A stretch of 50,939 bases of DNA from an uncultured Lachnospiraceae bacterium (GTDB lineage: Bacteria > Bacillota > Clostridia > Lachnospirales > Lachnospiraceae). The notes beneath the pieces were generated by a model. The model made no database searches, was not told the DNA's origin, and saw only the letters and a program-made list of their open reading frames with translations. A program made the position numbers and the translations under genes. The DNA lies in contig CANPZE010000019.1 of NCBI GenBank assembly GCA_947589315.1, forward strand, positions 1-50,939, written 5' to 3'. Shown here piece after piece: positions 42,053 to 49,741 of the stretch (its first letter is position 1; every line of letters begins with the position of its first letter).

Positions 42053-42882
42053 AGATAATAATGGAAATGCTGTCGTATCCGTTCCTGGTACGGGCTTTTG
42101 TGGCGGGGATTCTGGTGTCCCTCTGCGCTGCGCTTCTGGGCGTCAGCCTGGTACTCAAGCAGTATTCCATGATCGGGGATGGGCTGTCCCACGTATCCTA
42201 TGGAGCACTGTCTATTGCCGTGGCCTGCGGGATCGCGCCGCTGAAGCTGTCGATCCCGGTAGTGATCCTGGCGGCCTTTTGTCTGTTACGGATGACGCAG
42301 AATGGGGCGGTAAAAAGTGATGCAGCCATAGCGGCGATGTCAGCCTCCGCGCTGGCAATCGGCGTCTCCGTCACTGCCTTGACCACTGGCATTACAACAG
42401 ATGTATGCAGCTATATGTTTGGGAGTATATTGGCTATGACACGGGAGGATGTAGTCCTAAGCGTAGCCCTTTCCGTCATAGTCCTGCTTCTCTTTATATT
42501 CTGCTACCATAAAATCTTTGCCGTCACCTTTGATGAAGATTTTGCCCGCGCGACCGGCGTAAAGGTCAACGCCTTTACTACCCTGATCGCCATTCTGACT
42601 GCCGTAACCATTGTATTGGGCATGCAGATGATGGGAGCTATGCTGATCTCCAGCCTGGTGATCTTTCCCGCCCTTACCTCCATGCGGCTGTTCAAAAGCT
42701 TCCGGGCCGTAGTGATCTCGTCCGGTGTGCTGGCCGTGGCGTGTTTTTGCATTGGCATGATCGTTTCCTATCAGCTTTCCACCCCGGCAGGAGCCAGCAT
42801 TGTCCTGGTAAATTTGGCGGCTTTTCTGTTGTTTTTTGGAATACAGATTATTAAAGGGAAGGTAGCGAAAAGGAGGGCATAG
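42049..42882 (+). CDS. Metal ABC transporter permease (ZnuB-like)
   Basis: 277 residues; the ATG overlaps the ATPase stop as ATGA. Eight or nine membrane segments can be traced. Family stretches include LLGVSLVLKQYSMIGDGLSHVSYGALSIA near residues 28-52 and DEDFARATGV near 165, then a segment with MQMMGAMLISSLVIFPALTS. These match ABC-3 family zinc/manganese permeases. It ends with TAG directly before the ATG of the homocysteine methyltransferase gene, an arrangement favouring translational coupling. A substrate-binding lipoprotein is not encoded here. It is the membrane channel of the transporter. Confidence 0.93.
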   Translation: MKIIMEMLSYPFLVRAFVAGILVSLCAALLGVSLVLKQYSMIGDGLSHVSYGALSIAVACGIAPLKLSIPVVILAAFCLLRMTQNGAVKSDAAIAAMSASALAIGVSVTALTTGITTDVCSYMFGSILAMTREDVVLSVALSVIVLLLFIFCYHKIFAVTFDEDFARATGVKVNAFTTLIAILTAVTIVLGMQMMGAMLISSLVIFPALTSMRLFKSFRAVVISSGVLAVACFCIGMIVSYQLSTPAGASIVLVNLAAFLLFFGIQIIKGKVAKRRA

Positions 42883-44754
42883 ATGCAGATACAGGACTAT
42901 TTAAGGGAAAAAGCGCTTTTGTTTGACGGAGCCATGGGAACCTATCTGATGCAGCAGCATCCCGGCTGGGAAGAGGAAAAAATAGAACGCTACAATATAA
43001 TCCGGCCTCAATGGGTTGGAAACATACACAGGCAATACCTGGAGGCAGGCGCGGCTGCTATTAAAACGAATACCTTTGGCGTTTCCATGTGGAGCAGGCA
43101 GGATGGGGCGGACGGAATGTCTGTAGAAAAGGTCATCCGGGCCGGGTGGGAATTGGCAGCAGCTGCGGTAGCGGATCATGAAAAGGAGAATCCCCGGGAG
43201 CCCCATTATATTTTTGCCGATCTGGGGCCTGTATGGCCGGGAGAGGGAGAGGAAAGCTTTACTGCCTATCGGAAGCTTGTAGATGTGTTTCTGGACTGTG
43301 GGGCGGACTGCTTTCTTTTTGAGACCTTAGAGAATGCAGATGGCCTGGAACAGATTGCTTCCTATATTAAGAAAAAGTGTCCGCAGGCATTTATCCTGGT
43401 ATCCTTCGGAGTATCGCCAGAAGGCTTTACCCGGGGAGGATGTTACGGGAGAAGCCTGTTCTCCCAGCTGAAGCAGGTACGGGAAATTGATGGGATTGGT
43501 TTCAATTGCATATCTGGTCCCAGACATTTGCTGGCGCAGCTGGAGAAGCTGGACTGGCAGGACAGCGGGAAATATATCTGTGTTATGCCTAATGCCGGGT
43601 ATCCCACGGTAATAGCTAATCGTACTGTATACGCTAACAATCATCGGTATTTTGCAGAGGCAATGCGGGAGATCGCAGAAAAGGGGGCGGCGATTCTGGG
43701 CGGCTGCTGCGGGACAGACCCATCCTATATCCGGCAGCTCAGGGAAGATTTGGAGCAATCTCCGGTAAAGCCGGTTATCCCTGCGCCCATCCAGCCGCCA
43801 TTGGCGTTGGAAGCCTGCCAGACACAAGGGCGGGAGCAGGAAGATGAGCTGCAGGCATGGAGCGGGGCCATTGAACATGCCAGGAAGAACCCGAGGAATT
43901 CTTTTGCAGCAAAACTGATGCAGGGAGAGAAGGTCATCGTGGTAGAGCTGGATCCTCCTGTCATTCCTGAGATTAACACCTTTATGGAAGGAGCTGCCCG
44001 TTACAAAAAGGCAGGGGTCGATGGGATTGACATCGCCGACTGCCCCATCGCCCGCGCCAGGATCGACAGCAGCCTCCTGGCCTGTAAGGTGACCAGAGAG
44101 CTGGGAATGACTACCATTCCCCATATGACATGCCGGGACAGGAACATTAACGCCACCAAAGCCCTGCTTTTAGGCTTGAATGTGGAGGGCGTGAACAACG
44201 TGCTGACGGTGACCGGAGATCCTGTGCCGGCGGCAGAGAGGCAGGAAGTCAAGACGGTATTCAGCTATAATTCAGCTATATTGGCCCGTCATATCAATAC
44301 CCTGAACCAGGTTACTTTTCCTGACAATCCATTTCTGGTATGTGGCGCCCTGAATATCAATGCTGTGAATTTTGACAGTCAGCTGCGCCATGCCGAAAAA
44401 AAGATCGAGAATGGAGTAAGCGTACTTTTCACCCAGCCGGTAATGACCCAGGAAGGATTGGAGAACCTGAAACGCACCAGAACAGAGCTTCCGGTAAAGC
44501 TCCTGGGTGGGATGATCCCTGTAGTCAGCTACCGAAATGCATGCTTTATGGAACATGAGATAAGCGGGATTCACGTTGATGACAGGATCGTTGAACTGTA
44601 CCGGGACAAATCCCGGGAAGAGGGAGAGGAGCTGGCCGTAAAGATAATAAAAGAGATTGCCCGCAAGATGGAAGATTATGTAGACGGATACTACCTGATC
44701 ACGCCTTTTCAGCGGATTCACTTAATGGAAAGGATCCTCAGGGAGATCCGCTAG
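42883..44754 (+). CDS. Bifunctional homocysteine S-methyltransferase / methylenetetrahydrofolate reductase
   Basis: 623 residues; ATG directly follows the permease stop. Residues ~1-300 are a homocysteine S-methyltransferase with zinc ligands Cys209 (FNCISGP) and Cys275-Cys276 (GGCCGTDP). A linker (QTQGREQEDELQ) joins it to MTHFR at ~330-623, with VVELDPPVIPEINTF, TIPHMTCRDRNI and VTGDPV. Homologues such as B. subtilis YitJ have both domains. It forms methyl-THF and transfers methyl to homocysteine or a donor-linked substrate for methionine. Its place after a zinc-type transporter fits its zinc need. The methyl donor cannot be set from sequence. Confidence 0.9.
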   Translation: MQIQDYLREKALLFDGAMGTYLMQQHPGWEEEKIERYNIIRPQWVGNIHRQYLEAGAAAIKTNTFGVSMWSRQDGADGMSVEKVIRAGWELAAAAVADHEKENPREPHYIFADLGPVWPGEGEESFTAYRKLVDVFLDCGADCFLFETLENADGLEQIASYIKKKCPQAFILVSFGVSPEGFTRGGCYGRSLFSQLKQVREIDGIGFNCISGPRHLLAQLEKLDWQDSGKYICVMPNAGYPTVIANRTVYANNHRYFAEAMREIAEKGAAILGGCCGTDPSYIRQLREDLEQSPVKPVIPAPIQPPLALEACQTQGREQEDELQAWSGAIEHARKNPRNSFAAKLMQGEKVIVVELDPPVIPEINTFMEGAARYKKAGVDGIDIADCPIARARIDSSLLACKVTRELGMTTIPHMTCRDRNINATKALLLGLNVEGVNNVLTVTGDPVPAAERQEVKTVFSYNSAILARHINTLNQVTFPDNPFLVCGALNINAVNFDSQLRHAEKKIENGVSVLFTQPVMTQEGLENLKRTRTELPVKLLGGMIPVVSYRNACFMEHEISGIHVDDRIVELYRDKSREEGEELAVKIIKEIARKMEDYVDGYYLITPFQRIHLMERILREIR

Positions 44755-44878
44755 GCCGCTGTTTTTTGTGAAAAATCCCATCGGAAAAAGAGATTGTGAA
44801 AAGTGTCTATAAAATCTCAAAAAGCCTTGCAGAAAATTGTGAAAATGCAAAAATTCATAAAAAATAAAAAAAAATTAC

Positions 44879-44907
44879 TTGCAAAACAATAAAAAGTATT
44901 ATATACT
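44879..44907 (+). promoter_or_regulatory. tRNA-Gln promoter
   Basis: TTGCAA (44879-44884), 17 bases, TATACT (44902-44907). A leader hairpin (44915-44920 with 44938-44943, plus 44923-44927 with 44933-44937) precedes the tRNA. Confidence 0.75.
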
Positions 44908-44947
44908 AGGCTAAGCTTGTGAGTGTGGAATGCACACGCAAGCATAT

Positions 44948-45019
44948 TGGGCTATCGCCAAATGGTAAGGCACTGGACTCTGACTCCAGCATTTCAAGGT
45001 TCGAATCCTTGTAGCCCAG
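44948..45019 (+). tRNA. tRNA-Gln (CUG)
   Basis: Acceptor stem TGGGCTA/TAGCCCA pairs fully (44948-44954 with 45012-45018). The anticodon stem CTGGA/TCCAG encloses loop CTCTGAC, giving the anticodon CTG (Gln). The T arm is CAAGG-TTCGAAT-CCTTG. The D loop has the usual GGTAAGGC. The CCA end is not encoded; base 45019 is the discriminator. A terminator follows at once. No integrated element uses this tRNA as an attachment site here. Confidence 0.97.
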
Positions 45020-45026
45020 TGAAAGG

Positions 45027-45061
45027 CCGTAGGATTTCAGAAGAAGTTCTGCGGTTTTTTT
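45027..45061 (+). terminator. Terminator after tRNA-Gln
   Basis: A 12-bp stem with three wobbles (45027-45038 with 45043-45054) is followed by seven T. Confidence 0.8.
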
Positions 45062-45072
45062 GTTTCATTTTA

Positions 45073-45110
45073 TTAATAGAAAACTACACAAAAATAGTAT
45101 TTTCTATTAA
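45073..45110. promoter_or_regulatory. Perfect 11-bp inverted repeat upstream of secreted-protein gene
   Basis: TTAATAGAAAA (45073-45083) and TTTTCTATTAA (45100-45110), 16 bases apart. It lies just before a likely -10 box TATACT at 45123-45128 and overlaps where a -35 would sit. It could be an operator. The regulator is unknown. Confidence 0.5.
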
Positions 45111-45187
45111 AGAAAAATGTGTTATACTGATGTACAATGAAGCTCAAAAAGTGACAAGCCCCCATAGGGTGCAGAAGGAGGAAATTA

Positions 45188-46345
45188 ATGAAGACAAAGA
45201 AAAGATTGATCACAGCGGTTATGGCATTTTCGCTATGCACAGGGCTGCTTTCCGGCGCAACAGCAGGAAGGGAAGCGGCAGCGGCAACCACTTCTACCAC
45301 AACGATCGTTCCGGAGCAGGTAAATGATTTTTCCGTAGCCCCTCAGGGATTTACGACTACAGTGGTTCTTCCGGCAGGGACGGGAAGTGAGAATAAAGAC
45401 GATTTGTCAGTGATCACCCCGGTACAGATGGATTATACCGGAATGCTGTATTTGAATTGTGCAGTCGCAGGTATTCAGGAAACGGTGAAGCTTTCCCTCT
45501 ATAGTGATCCTGCCTGCACGCTTGCAGTGGGGAGTGAGGCGATCTTAAATAGCTATAGCCTGACAGACAGATGCGTTTATACGATCAATACGCCGCAGAC
45601 ATATTATCTGAAGGCTTATTATAGTTATTCCGCATCTAGTGTGGCAACTCCGATCACGATCAATGCTTACGCATATTCCGGAGAGGAGAGGACTCTGACC
45701 AGTGATTACCAGGGGATTTATTCTGGCAATACCACTGCCAAATATCATAAGATGACAGTTCCGGCCGATGGCATGGTTACGATCTATGCCAATGCATTTT
45801 CTTCTTACGATGGCTCTGCCAGCAGTATGACGATCAATCTCTGCAACTCTAATAAAGTAGTGATCGCAGATGAGTATATGTATAGCTACAATGGATATAT
45901 GGTCTCTTATGCGCTGAAAAAGGGTACGTATTATGTCCAGGCATCGGAATCTTCCCCTTATCAGATCAAATATACTGCTAAGAAGGTGAAAGATCAGTCA
46001 GGTTCTTCTAAGAAGAAGGCAAAGAAGCTGGCCAAGAAGAAAACGGTGAAAGGCCTGGTTACCCTTCAGGATAAGTCTTCCAAGGTAGACTGGATCAGCT
46101 TTACTCTGAAGAAAGCAGGAAGGGTCACCCTGAATCTGAAGGCAGAGTGCAATTCAGGCGACTATCTGCATATTGAGATCATTCCGGCCAACAAGAATTA
46201 TAAGGTATACAACAATACGGCTTCCTTCAGTGCGGGAGAGAGAGCAGTCCGTACCAATAAGATCCGTAAAGGGAAGTATTATATCAAGATCTCCAAGACA
46301 AATGCGGCATATAGTGGCTCTTATGCCATCAAATATGTGAAATAA
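45188..46345 (+). CDS. Secreted beta-sandwich protein of unknown function
   Basis: 385 residues; ATG after AAGGAGG. A signal peptide runs MKTKKRLITAVMAFSLCTGL to about residue 33 (GREAAAAT). The mature protein is Thr/Ser/Tyr-rich, with roughly three similar units that each end in a YYhKAYYS/YYVQAS/YYIKIS-type strand. Near the C-terminus VDWISFTLKKAGRVTLNL and RKGKYYIKISKTNAAYSGSY resemble pre-peptidase C-terminal (PPC-like) beta-sandwich domains, usually attached to secreted enzymes. No enzyme domain is seen. A possible regulatory palindrome lies 78 bases upstream. Function is unknown; it may bind carbohydrate or protein outside the cell. Confidence 0.72.
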   Translation: MKTKKRLITAVMAFSLCTGLLSGATAGREAAAATTSTTTIVPEQVNDFSVAPQGFTTTVVLPAGTGSENKDDLSVITPVQMDYTGMLYLNCAVAGIQETVKLSLYSDPACTLAVGSEAILNSYSLTDRCVYTINTPQTYYLKAYYSYSASSVATPITINAYAYSGEERTLTSDYQGIYSGNTTAKYHKMTVPADGMVTIYANAFSSYDGSASSMTINLCNSNKVVIADEYMYSYNGYMVSYALKKGTYYVQASESSPYQIKYTAKKVKDQSGSSKKKAKKLAKKKTVKGLVTLQDKSSKVDWISFTLKKAGRVTLNLKAECNSGDYLHIEIIPANKNYKVYNNTASFSAGERAVRTNKIRKGKYYIKISKTNAAYSGSYAIKYVK

Positions 46346-46380
46346 AGTACATATTGAAGGTAATAATATAGTATGGTTCC

Positions 46381-46415
46381 CATGCCTGTACATATCTCAT
46401 GTACAGGCATGCTTT
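46381..46415 (+). terminator. Terminator-like hairpin after secreted-protein gene
   Basis: Perfect 13-bp stem: 46381-46393 with 46399-46411 (CATGCCTGTACAT and its complement), loop ATCTC, followed by CTTTA. The T tract is short, so it may terminate only partly. Confidence 0.6.
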
Positions 46416-46494
46416 ATACCAGATGATCCGGAGGGATTCCGGAGCAGACGGGAATTTTGTTGAGAAATAAGACGAAAAGGGAGGCTATTGTGAT

Positions 46495-46944
46495 ATGACA
46501 AAGATTGACTTTATCAGGGGCGAGATGGTTAAAGCAATGAAGGCCCATGACAAACAGAGGAAAGATGTTCTCTCTCTCCTGCTGTCCGCTTTAAAAAACG
46601 CTCAGATTGACAAACGGGAGGATCTGACACAGGAAGAAGAGGATCAGGTGATCCTCAAACAGATTAAGCAGACAAAAGAGACGTTGGAACTGACGCCGCC
46701 GGACCGGACGGATATTATAGAAGAATGCCAGTTTGCCATCAACGTGTTAGAGGAATATGCTCCGGAAATGATGGGAGAAGAGGAGATCCAGGCAGCGATA
46801 CGCTCTGTATTGGACAAGCTGGGATTGGCAGAACCCACCCAGAAGGATAAAGGAAAGATCATGAAGGAACTGATGCCTCAGGTAAAGGGAAAAGCAGACG
46901 GCAAATTAGTAAATCAGATTCTGGGAAGTATGATGAAGGTGTGA
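46495..46944 (+). CDS. GatB/YqeY-domain protein
   Basis: 149 residues, the usual length. The start follows GGGAGG at 46481-46486. Family features are the N-terminal helix MTKIDFIRGEMVKAMKAHDK, KRKDVLSLLLSALKNAQIDK, the segment PDRTDIIEECQFAINVLEEYAPEMM, and the C-terminal GKIMKELMPQVKGKADGKLVNQIL. YqeY proteins share the tail domain of GatB amidotransferase and may act on tRNA or RNA, with no proven role. Only 4 bases separate it from the glycosyltransferase gene. It is probably read with it. Confidence 0.9.
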   Translation: MTKIDFIRGEMVKAMKAHDKQRKDVLSLLLSALKNAQIDKREDLTQEEEDQVILKQIKQTKETLELTPPDRTDIIEECQFAINVLEEYAPEMMGEEEIQAAIRSVLDKLGLAEPTQKDKGKIMKELMPQVKGKADGKLVNQILGSMMKV

Positions 46945-46948
46945 CGGG

Positions 46949-47902
46949 ATGAAAACAATTTGGTTGGTAGTTCCCTGCTATAACGAGCAGGAAGTACTGC
47001 CGGAGACCTCCCGCCAGCTCCGGCAGATCATGGAAGATCTGATGGAACGGGAGAAAATATCCCGGAAAAGCAGGATCGCTTTTGTCAACGATGGATCCCG
47101 GGACCGCACCTGGAGCATAATCTCTCAGCTGTATGAGGAAAATGAGATCTACGTGGGGATTAATCTGGCCCACAACCGAGGGCACCAGAACGCATTGCTG
47201 GCAGGCTTGATGACGGCAAAGGAATACGCCGATGCAGCGATCTCCCTGGATGCCGATTTACAGGATGATGTGGGCGTTATTGAACAATTTATCGACAAAT
47301 TTATCCAGGGAAAGGATATCGTATACGGCGTGCGTTCCACAAGAGCTACAGATACTGTGTTTAAGCGGGGAACGGCGCATGCGTTTTATAAGCTGATGAA
47401 GGCCATGGGGGCAGATACCCTGGAGGACCATGCGGATTACCGGCTGATGAGCAAACGTGCGCTGGAAGGCCTTGCCCAGTTTAAGGAAGTCAATCTGTTT
47501 CTGCGCGGTTTAATCCCAATGATCGGTTATGAGACAGATGTAGTATATTATGAGCGTCATGAACGCTTTGCCGGGGAATCAAAATATCCTCTGAAGAAGA
47601 TGATTTCCTTTGCCGTGGACGGCATCACCTCCTGTAGTGTCAAGCCGATCAGAATGATCACCACGATAGGGCTGCTTCTATTTACTGTCAGTGTACTGAT
47701 GCTGGTCTATTTCCTGATTGTCTGGTCCTTCGGGCGGACCGTGACAGGATGGACTACGATTGTAGTATCTGTTTGGGGGATCGGCGGCCTGCAGCTTCTG
47801 GCATTGGGCACGATTGGAGAATATGTAGGTAAGATCTACATGGAGGTCAAGGAACGGCCGCGTTATATTATTGAGAGCGTGCTATACCGGAAGGGAAATT
47901 GA
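46949..47902 (+). CDS. Glycosyltransferase family 2 (GtrB/DPM1-like)
   Basis: 317 residues. GT-A fold motifs: VVPCYNEQEVLPETS near the N-terminus, FVNDGSRDRTW (near residue 48), SLDADLQDDVG (the DxD site, near 100). C-terminally two membrane segments follow (IGLLLFTVSVLMLVYFLIVW and IVVSVWGIGGLQLLALGTIG). This layout is shared by bactoprenol-phosphate glucosyltransferases such as GtrB and related polyprenyl-phosphate sugar transferases. It makes polyprenyl-linked sugars for surface glycosylation. It starts 4 bases after YqeY. Its terminator overlaps the end of the converging ABC-F gene. Confidence 0.9.
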   Translation: MKTIWLVVPCYNEQEVLPETSRQLRQIMEDLMEREKISRKSRIAFVNDGSRDRTWSIISQLYEENEIYVGINLAHNRGHQNALLAGLMTAKEYADAAISLDADLQDDVGVIEQFIDKFIQGKDIVYGVRSTRATDTVFKRGTAHAFYKLMKAMGADTLEDHADYRLMSKRALEGLAQFKEVNLFLRGLIPMIGYETDVVYYERHERFAGESKYPLKKMISFAVDGITSCSVKPIRMITTIGLLLFTVSVLMLVYFLIVWSFGRTVTGWTTIVVSVWGIGGLQLLALGTIGEYVGKIYMEVKERPRYIIESVLYRKGN

Positions 47903-47966
47903 GTACAAAAAGAAGAAGAGGTTAATCCTCTTCTTCTTTTGGTTAATCCTCTTCTTCTTTTTGTAC
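47903..47966. terminator. Bidirectional terminator with duplicated arm
   Basis: GTACAAAAAGAAGAAGAGG (47903-47921) pairs with a perfect 19-bp complement at 47948-47966, but also with the nearer arm at 47927-47940 (loop TTAA). The cause is a perfect tandem repeat of 21 bases at 47920-47940 and 47941-47961. It terminates the GT2 gene (T-rich arm) and overlaps the ABC-F 3' end, whose last codons (QKEEED, stop at 47943) come from the repeat. Confidence 0.6.
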
Positions 47967-49574
47967 GGAAAGCATCTGACGCTTCCTGGCCATTTCATCG
48001 CTGTCCAGATATTCGTCATAGGTAGTGATCTTGTCGATCAATCCTCCTGCTGTGATCTCCATAATGCGGTTGGCGATAGTCTGAATAAATTGATGGTCCT
48101 GAGAAGTGAAGAGGACCACCCCGGGGAATTTGATCAGCCCGTTGTTCAATGCGGTAATCGATTCCATATCCAGATGGTTCGTAGGTTCGTCCAGGATCAG
48201 GATATTGGATCCCAGGATCATCATCTTAGACAGCATGACGCGGACCCGTTCCCCTCCGGAGAGGACATTGACCTTCTTGACGCCATCTTCCCCGGGGAAG
48301 AGCATACGTCCCAGGAAGCCTCTCACATAGGTAGGATCCTTTTCCGGAGAGAAGGGCATGAGAAAGTCTACGATAGTTTCCGTACCGGAGAACAGCTTGG
48401 TATTGTCTTTCGGGAAATACGATAAGCTCGTGGTAACACCCCATTTATAGGAACCTTCGTCTGGCTCCATTTCCCCGGCGAGGATCTGGAACAGGGTGGT
48501 GGTAGCGATAGTATCGCTGCCTACGAAGGCGACCTTATCCTCCCTGCCAAGGATAAAGGAGATATCATCCAGTACCTTGACGCCGTCAATGGTCTTGGAT
48601 AAATGTTCTACCGTCAATACTTCATTGCCGATCTCCCTCTCGGGGCGAAAATCAATATAAGGATATTTCCGGCTGGAGGGTTTGATATCGTCCAGCTCAA
48701 TCTTCTCCAGGGCGCGTTTTCTGGAGGTAGCCTGCTTTGATTTAGAGGCATTGGCGCTAAAACGCTGGATAAATTCCTGCAGCTCCTTAATCTTCTCTTC
48801 CTTTTTCTTATTTGCTTCCTTCATCTGCTTGATCATCAGCTGGCTGGACTCATACCAGAAATCGTAATTACCGGCATAGAGCTGGATCTTGGCATAGTCG
48901 ATATCGGCTATGTGGGTGCAGACTTTATTTAAGAAATAACGGTCGTGGGATACAACGATCACGGTATTGTCAAAATTAATCAGAAATTCCTCCAGCCAGC
49001 GTATCGCATCCAGATCCAGATGGTTGGTAGGCTCATCCAGCAAAAGAATGTCCGGGTTGCCGAACAACGCCTGCGCCAGAAGGATTTTTACCTTATCGCT
49101 GGCAGGCAGTTCCTTCATCGTCTTGAAATGCAATTCTGTAGGGATTCCTAAGCCGTTCAGAAGGGTGGCGGCGTCAGATTCCGCTTCCCAGCCGTTCAGG
49201 TTCGCAAATTCCTCCTCCAGTTGGCTGGCCTTGATCCCATCCTCATCGGTGAAGTCTTCCTTGGCATAGATGACCTCTTTTTCTTTCATGATCTGATAAA
49301 GGCGTTCGTTCCCCATGATAACGGTATCTTGTACAGAATAATCATCATACTGGAAATGATCCTGCTTTAAGAAGGAAAGACGCTGGCCAGGTGTGATGAT
49401 CACTTCGCCCTTGCTGGGTTCGATCTCGCCGGTCAGAATCTTCAAAAAGGTAGATTTCCCTGCGCCGTTGGCGCCGATCAGACCATAGCAGTTGCCTTCG
49501 GTAAATTTAATATTCACATCCTCGAACAAAGCCTTCTTACCCAGACGAAGAGTGACATCACATGCTTGAATCAT
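47943..49574 (-). CDS. ABC-F ATPase (YkpA/YbiT-like) with one degenerate site
   Basis: 543 residues. NBD1: Walker A GANGAGKST, Walker B LLLDEPTNHLD; its signature reads LPASDKVKILLAQAL, not LSGGQ. A charged linker of ~80 residues (KKEEKIKELQEFIQR) separates the domains. NBD2: signature LSGGERVRVML and Walker B LILDEPTNHLD, but Walker A reads GSDTIATTT, lacking Gly and Lys of GxxGxGKS/T. Only one composite ATP site (NBD1 Walker A plus NBD2 signature) looks intact. ABC-F proteins act on ribosomes, in translation or antibiotic protection. No membrane segments. It has its own promoter (49623-49650). The C-terminus ends within a duplicated terminator. Confidence 0.9.
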   Translation of the reverse strand: MIQACDVTLRLGKKALFEDVNIKFTEGNCYGLIGANGAGKSTFLKILTGEIEPSKGEVIITPGQRLSFLKQDHFQYDDYSVQDTVIMGNERLYQIMKEKEVIYAKEDFTDEDGIKASQLEEEFANLNGWEAESDAATLLNGLGIPTELHFKTMKELPASDKVKILLAQALFGNPDILLLDEPTNHLDLDAIRWLEEFLINFDNTVIVVSHDRYFLNKVCTHIADIDYAKIQLYAGNYDFWYESSQLMIKQMKEANKKKEEKIKELQEFIQRFSANASKSKQATSRKRALEKIELDDIKPSSRKYPYIDFRPEREIGNEVLTVEHLSKTIDGVKVLDDISFILGREDKVAFVGSDTIATTTLFQILAGEMEPDEGSYKWGVTTSLSYFPKDNTKLFSGTETIVDFLMPFSPEKDPTYVRGFLGRMLFPGEDGVKKVNVLSGGERVRVMLSKMMILGSNILILDEPTNHLDMESITALNNGLIKFPGVVLFTSQDHQFIQTIANRIMEITAGGLIDKITTYDEYLDSDEMARKRQMLSVQKEEED

Positions 49575-49622
49575 AACAAAAAATCCTTTCTGAAATTAAA
49601 ATCATTAATTACGCTGCTTACT

Positions 49623-49650
49623 ATTTTACAGATTTACCATGATTTTGCAA
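49623..49650 (-). promoter_or_regulatory. ABC-F promoter
   Basis: On the minus strand: TTGCAA (49645-49650), 16 bases, TAAAAT (49623-49628), giving a leader of about 45 bases. Confidence 0.55.
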
Positions 49651-49678
49651 GAAAAAGATAAGCTTCTGCCTAAACTCT

Positions 49679-49707
49679 TTGACCACAGGAGAAATATATA
49701 GTAGAAT
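49679..49707 (+). promoter_or_regulatory. Promoter of CBM48/GH13 gene
   Basis: TTGACC (49679-49684), 17 bases, TAGAAT (49702-49707). It faces away from the ABC-F promoter and gives a leader of about 28 bases. Confidence 0.55.
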
Positions 49708-49741
49708 ACTATTTAGCATCAGACAGAAAACTGGAGGAAAT

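Noticed and set aside
47871..48425. Plus-strand open frame over the ABC-F 3' half
   Set aside because: It starts within the terminator and is antisense to ABC-F; it has no ribosome site.
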